64,000 nt of DNA from positions 1,736,001-1,800,000 of the forward strand of contig JBAOIA010000011.1 in NCBI GenBank assembly GCA_037045145.1, given 5' to 3'. Numbering within the stretch: position 1 is the first letter of the stretch; every line of letters starts with the position of its first letter. The DNA is from Bacteroidia bacterium (lineage in GTDB: Bacteria > Bacteroidota > Bacteroidia > AKYH767-A > OLB10). The translations under genes and the position numbers were made by a program. Shown here piece after piece: positions 62,934 through 64,000 of this stretch. Under the pieces are notes generated by a model. The model did no database searches. It saw only the letters and a list, made by a program, of their open reading frames with translations, and had not been told where the DNA came from.

Positions 62934-63574
62934 TTAGAAGAAAATTTCTGTTTAAGAATACCAACTAAAATGGGTACTAACGAAATTCCAATGATAGCTA
63001 TTACAACTAAGGAGAAGTTGTTTTTAACAACATCTAATCTGCCAAAAAAATAACCGGCCCAAACGCAAATGTTAATCCATAAAACACTTGCTAAAATACT
63101 GAATCCGATAAAACGCTTATAGGTCATGCTACCTACACCGGCAACAAATGGAGCAAAGGTTCGCACAATTGGAACAAAACGTGCAAATATAACGGCCTTA
63201 CCGCCATGTTTTTCATAAAACTCTTGAGTCCTATTCAGGTAATCTTTTTTCAGAAAACGATAATTTTTTTCAAAAACTTTCGGGCCAATATAATTACCGA
63301 TAAAATAATTTGTGTTGTCTCCACCAAAAGCAGCAAAAAAGAAGATGATCATCAGATAAAAAACATTTAGTGGATTATCAGGAGGGGCAGCTAATGCTCC
63401 AGCAGCAAACAATAAGGAGTCACCGGGTAAAAGTGGAGTCACAACCAAGCCTGTTTCAGCAAAAACAATTAGAAATAGTATAAGATAAATCCATGTATCA
63501 TACCGTTGTACCAGTTCGAACAAGTGTTTATCTATATGTAATATAAAATCAATTAAAAATTTTATGTGTTCCAC
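62930..63574 (-). CDS. DedA/SNARE-associated family membrane protein
   Basis: 214 residues, probably from GTG 63574 (VEHIKFLIDFI). DedA signatures are AETGLVVTPLLPGDSLLFAAGALAA, the FGGDNTNYFIGNYIGPKVF block and ARFVPIVRTFAPFVAGVGSM. Members act as lipid scramblases or flippases, including recycling of undecaprenyl phosphate, which would serve the polysaccharide clusters here. Nine bases separate it from the rhodanese gene. Confidence 0.9.
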   Translation of the reverse strand: MEHIKFLIDFILHIDKHLFELVQRYDTWIYLILFLIVFAETGLVVTPLLPGDSLLFAAGALAAPPDNPLNVFYLMIIFFFAAFGGDNTNYFIGNYIGPKVFEKNYRFLKKDYLNRTQEFYEKHGGKAVIFARFVPIVRTFAPFVAGVGSMTYKRFIGFSILASVLWINICVWAGYFFGRLDVVKNNFSLVVIAIIGISLVPILVGILKQKFSSK

Positions 63575-63583
63575 AGGCTTAGT

Positions 63584-63901
63584 TTAAATGACGTTAAGTG
63601 TTGAATCAATTTCTTGCGAGTATGCTTTTATACCACCTTTTAAGTTAAATATATTGGTAAAGCCATATTGTGTGTTAAGTACTTGATAAATTGCAGCACT
63701 TCTTGACCCCGACCTGCAATGTAAAACAACAGGTTTGTCTTTTGCAATTTCATCAATTCTGTCAATGATTTCTCCCATTGGAATAAGTGTTCCGTTAAGA
63801 TTACAAGCATCATATTCATATTCTTCACGAATATCTATAAGTTGAAAGTTTTTACCTTCATCTTGCCATTGCTTTAATTCATGAACAGTTATTTCTTGCA
63901 T
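63584..63901 (-). CDS. Rhodanese-like sulfurtransferase
   Basis: 105 residues from ATG 63901 (MQEITVHELKQW); an upstream TTG is less likely. One rhodanese domain with active-site Cys62 in VVLHCRSGSRSAA, a loop of the single-domain GlpE type, and the LIDIREEYEYD start of the fold. It could move sulfane sulfur or act on small thiols. It is first in the row rhodanese-dedA-aroE. Confidence 0.9.
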   Translation of the reverse strand: MQEITVHELKQWQDEGKNFQLIDIREEYEYDACNLNGTLIPMGEIIDRIDEIAKDKPVVLHCRSGSRSAAIYQVLNTQYGFTNIFNLKGGIKAYSQEIDSTLNVI

Positions 63902-63928
63902 GATTTTAATCCGAGAATATTTGTTCGC

Positions 63929-63936
63929 CAAAGATA
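63929..63936 (-). promoter_or_regulatory. -7 element TATCTTTG of the rhodanese gene
   Basis: Perfect TAnnTTTG on the minus strand, 27 nt before ATG 63901. Probably drives the three-gene row rhodanese-dedA-aroE. Confidence 0.5.
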
Positions 63937-64000
63937 CGAATTGACTTCACTTAGATATCGGTTTGTTGAATATTCTATTCAGATTTTGAGTAATGAATTG

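Noticed and set aside
1..64000. CRISPR arrays, insertion sequences, prophage, tRNA or rRNA genes.
   Set aside because: No regularly spaced repeats, transposase or integrase frames, or cloverleaf sequences were seen in any gap.

Overview
The window is a 64 kb piece of a low-GC chromosome from a member of the Bacteroidota. The evidence is internal. Three proteins carry type IX secretion (T9SS) C-terminal sorting domains. Many genes are preceded by the Bacteroidota -7 promoter element TAnnTTTG, a few also by a -33 TTTG, and Shine-Dalgarno sequences are rare. Several families are typical of the phylum (HU-CCDC81/SPOR protein, BatA-like protein, short AMP nucleosidase, DUF2911, stand-alone HsdR N-domain). 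A chorismate dehydratase (MqnA) suggests the futalosine route to menaquinone, which argues against Bacteroidales and most Flavobacteriaceae, but I cannot place the organism further. I see no CRISPR array, insertion sequence, prophage, tRNA or rRNA gene.

Layout. 1-9.7 kb: the 3' end of a T9SS-exported PKD/Ig-like protein, then rsmA, a LytTR response regulator, a dihydroorotase-like protein that has lost most metal ligands, a BatA-like membrane protein, rnhB, an HD phosphohydrolase, a WbqC-like protein and lepB. 9.9-19.4 kb: polysaccharide cluster 1 on the plus strand (five glycosyltransferases, a sugar epimerase, an O-antigen ligase/polymerase-like protein, asnB). 19.5-35.3 kb: mostly housekeeping genes (ECF sigma factor, mqnA, holA, amn, a response regulator with a degenerate receiver, queA, ispD, a LysM-tailed DD-carboxypeptidase, an amidohydrolase, rlmN, a polyprenyl synthase, dnaG, a flavin reductase). 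35.3-35.95 kb: a gene-poor gap holding a strongly structured candidate non-coding RNA with its own promoter, followed by a small membrane ORF. 35.95-49 kb: a HU/SPOR protein, then polysaccharide cluster 2 on the minus strand (deacetylase-like, glycosyltransferase, FemAB-like, UDP-GlcNAc 2-epimerase, alpha/alpha-toroid protein, ABC flippase-like, Wzc-like tyrosine kinase), and divergently gmd-fcl for GDP-L-fucose. 49-58 kb: cell-surface genes (a T9SS cargo, a secreted peptidylarginine-deiminase-like enzyme, a zinc peptidase, DUF2911 and two small secreted proteins, a BtuF-like protein, a patatin-Omp85 protein). 58-64 kb: a glycosyltransferase, an NlpC/P60 protein, a cystathionine beta-synthase-like enzyme, DUF6580, aroE, DedA and a rhodanese.

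How the parts fit. The two polysaccharide clusters with gmd-fcl supply activated sugars (ManNAc, GDP-fucose), chain assembly, polymerisation and Wzc-type control of an exported glycan. I see no Wza-type outer-membrane channel gene and no Wzx, so the system must be completed elsewhere. The most interesting observations are the structured RNA at 35.4-35.6 kb (possibly a 6S-type RNA), two regulator/enzyme homologues whose catalytic residues are replaced (23.2 kb and 2.6 kb), the secreted arginine deiminase, the HU-TM-SPOR fusion, and promoter elements so close to start codons that several mRNAs may be leaderless.
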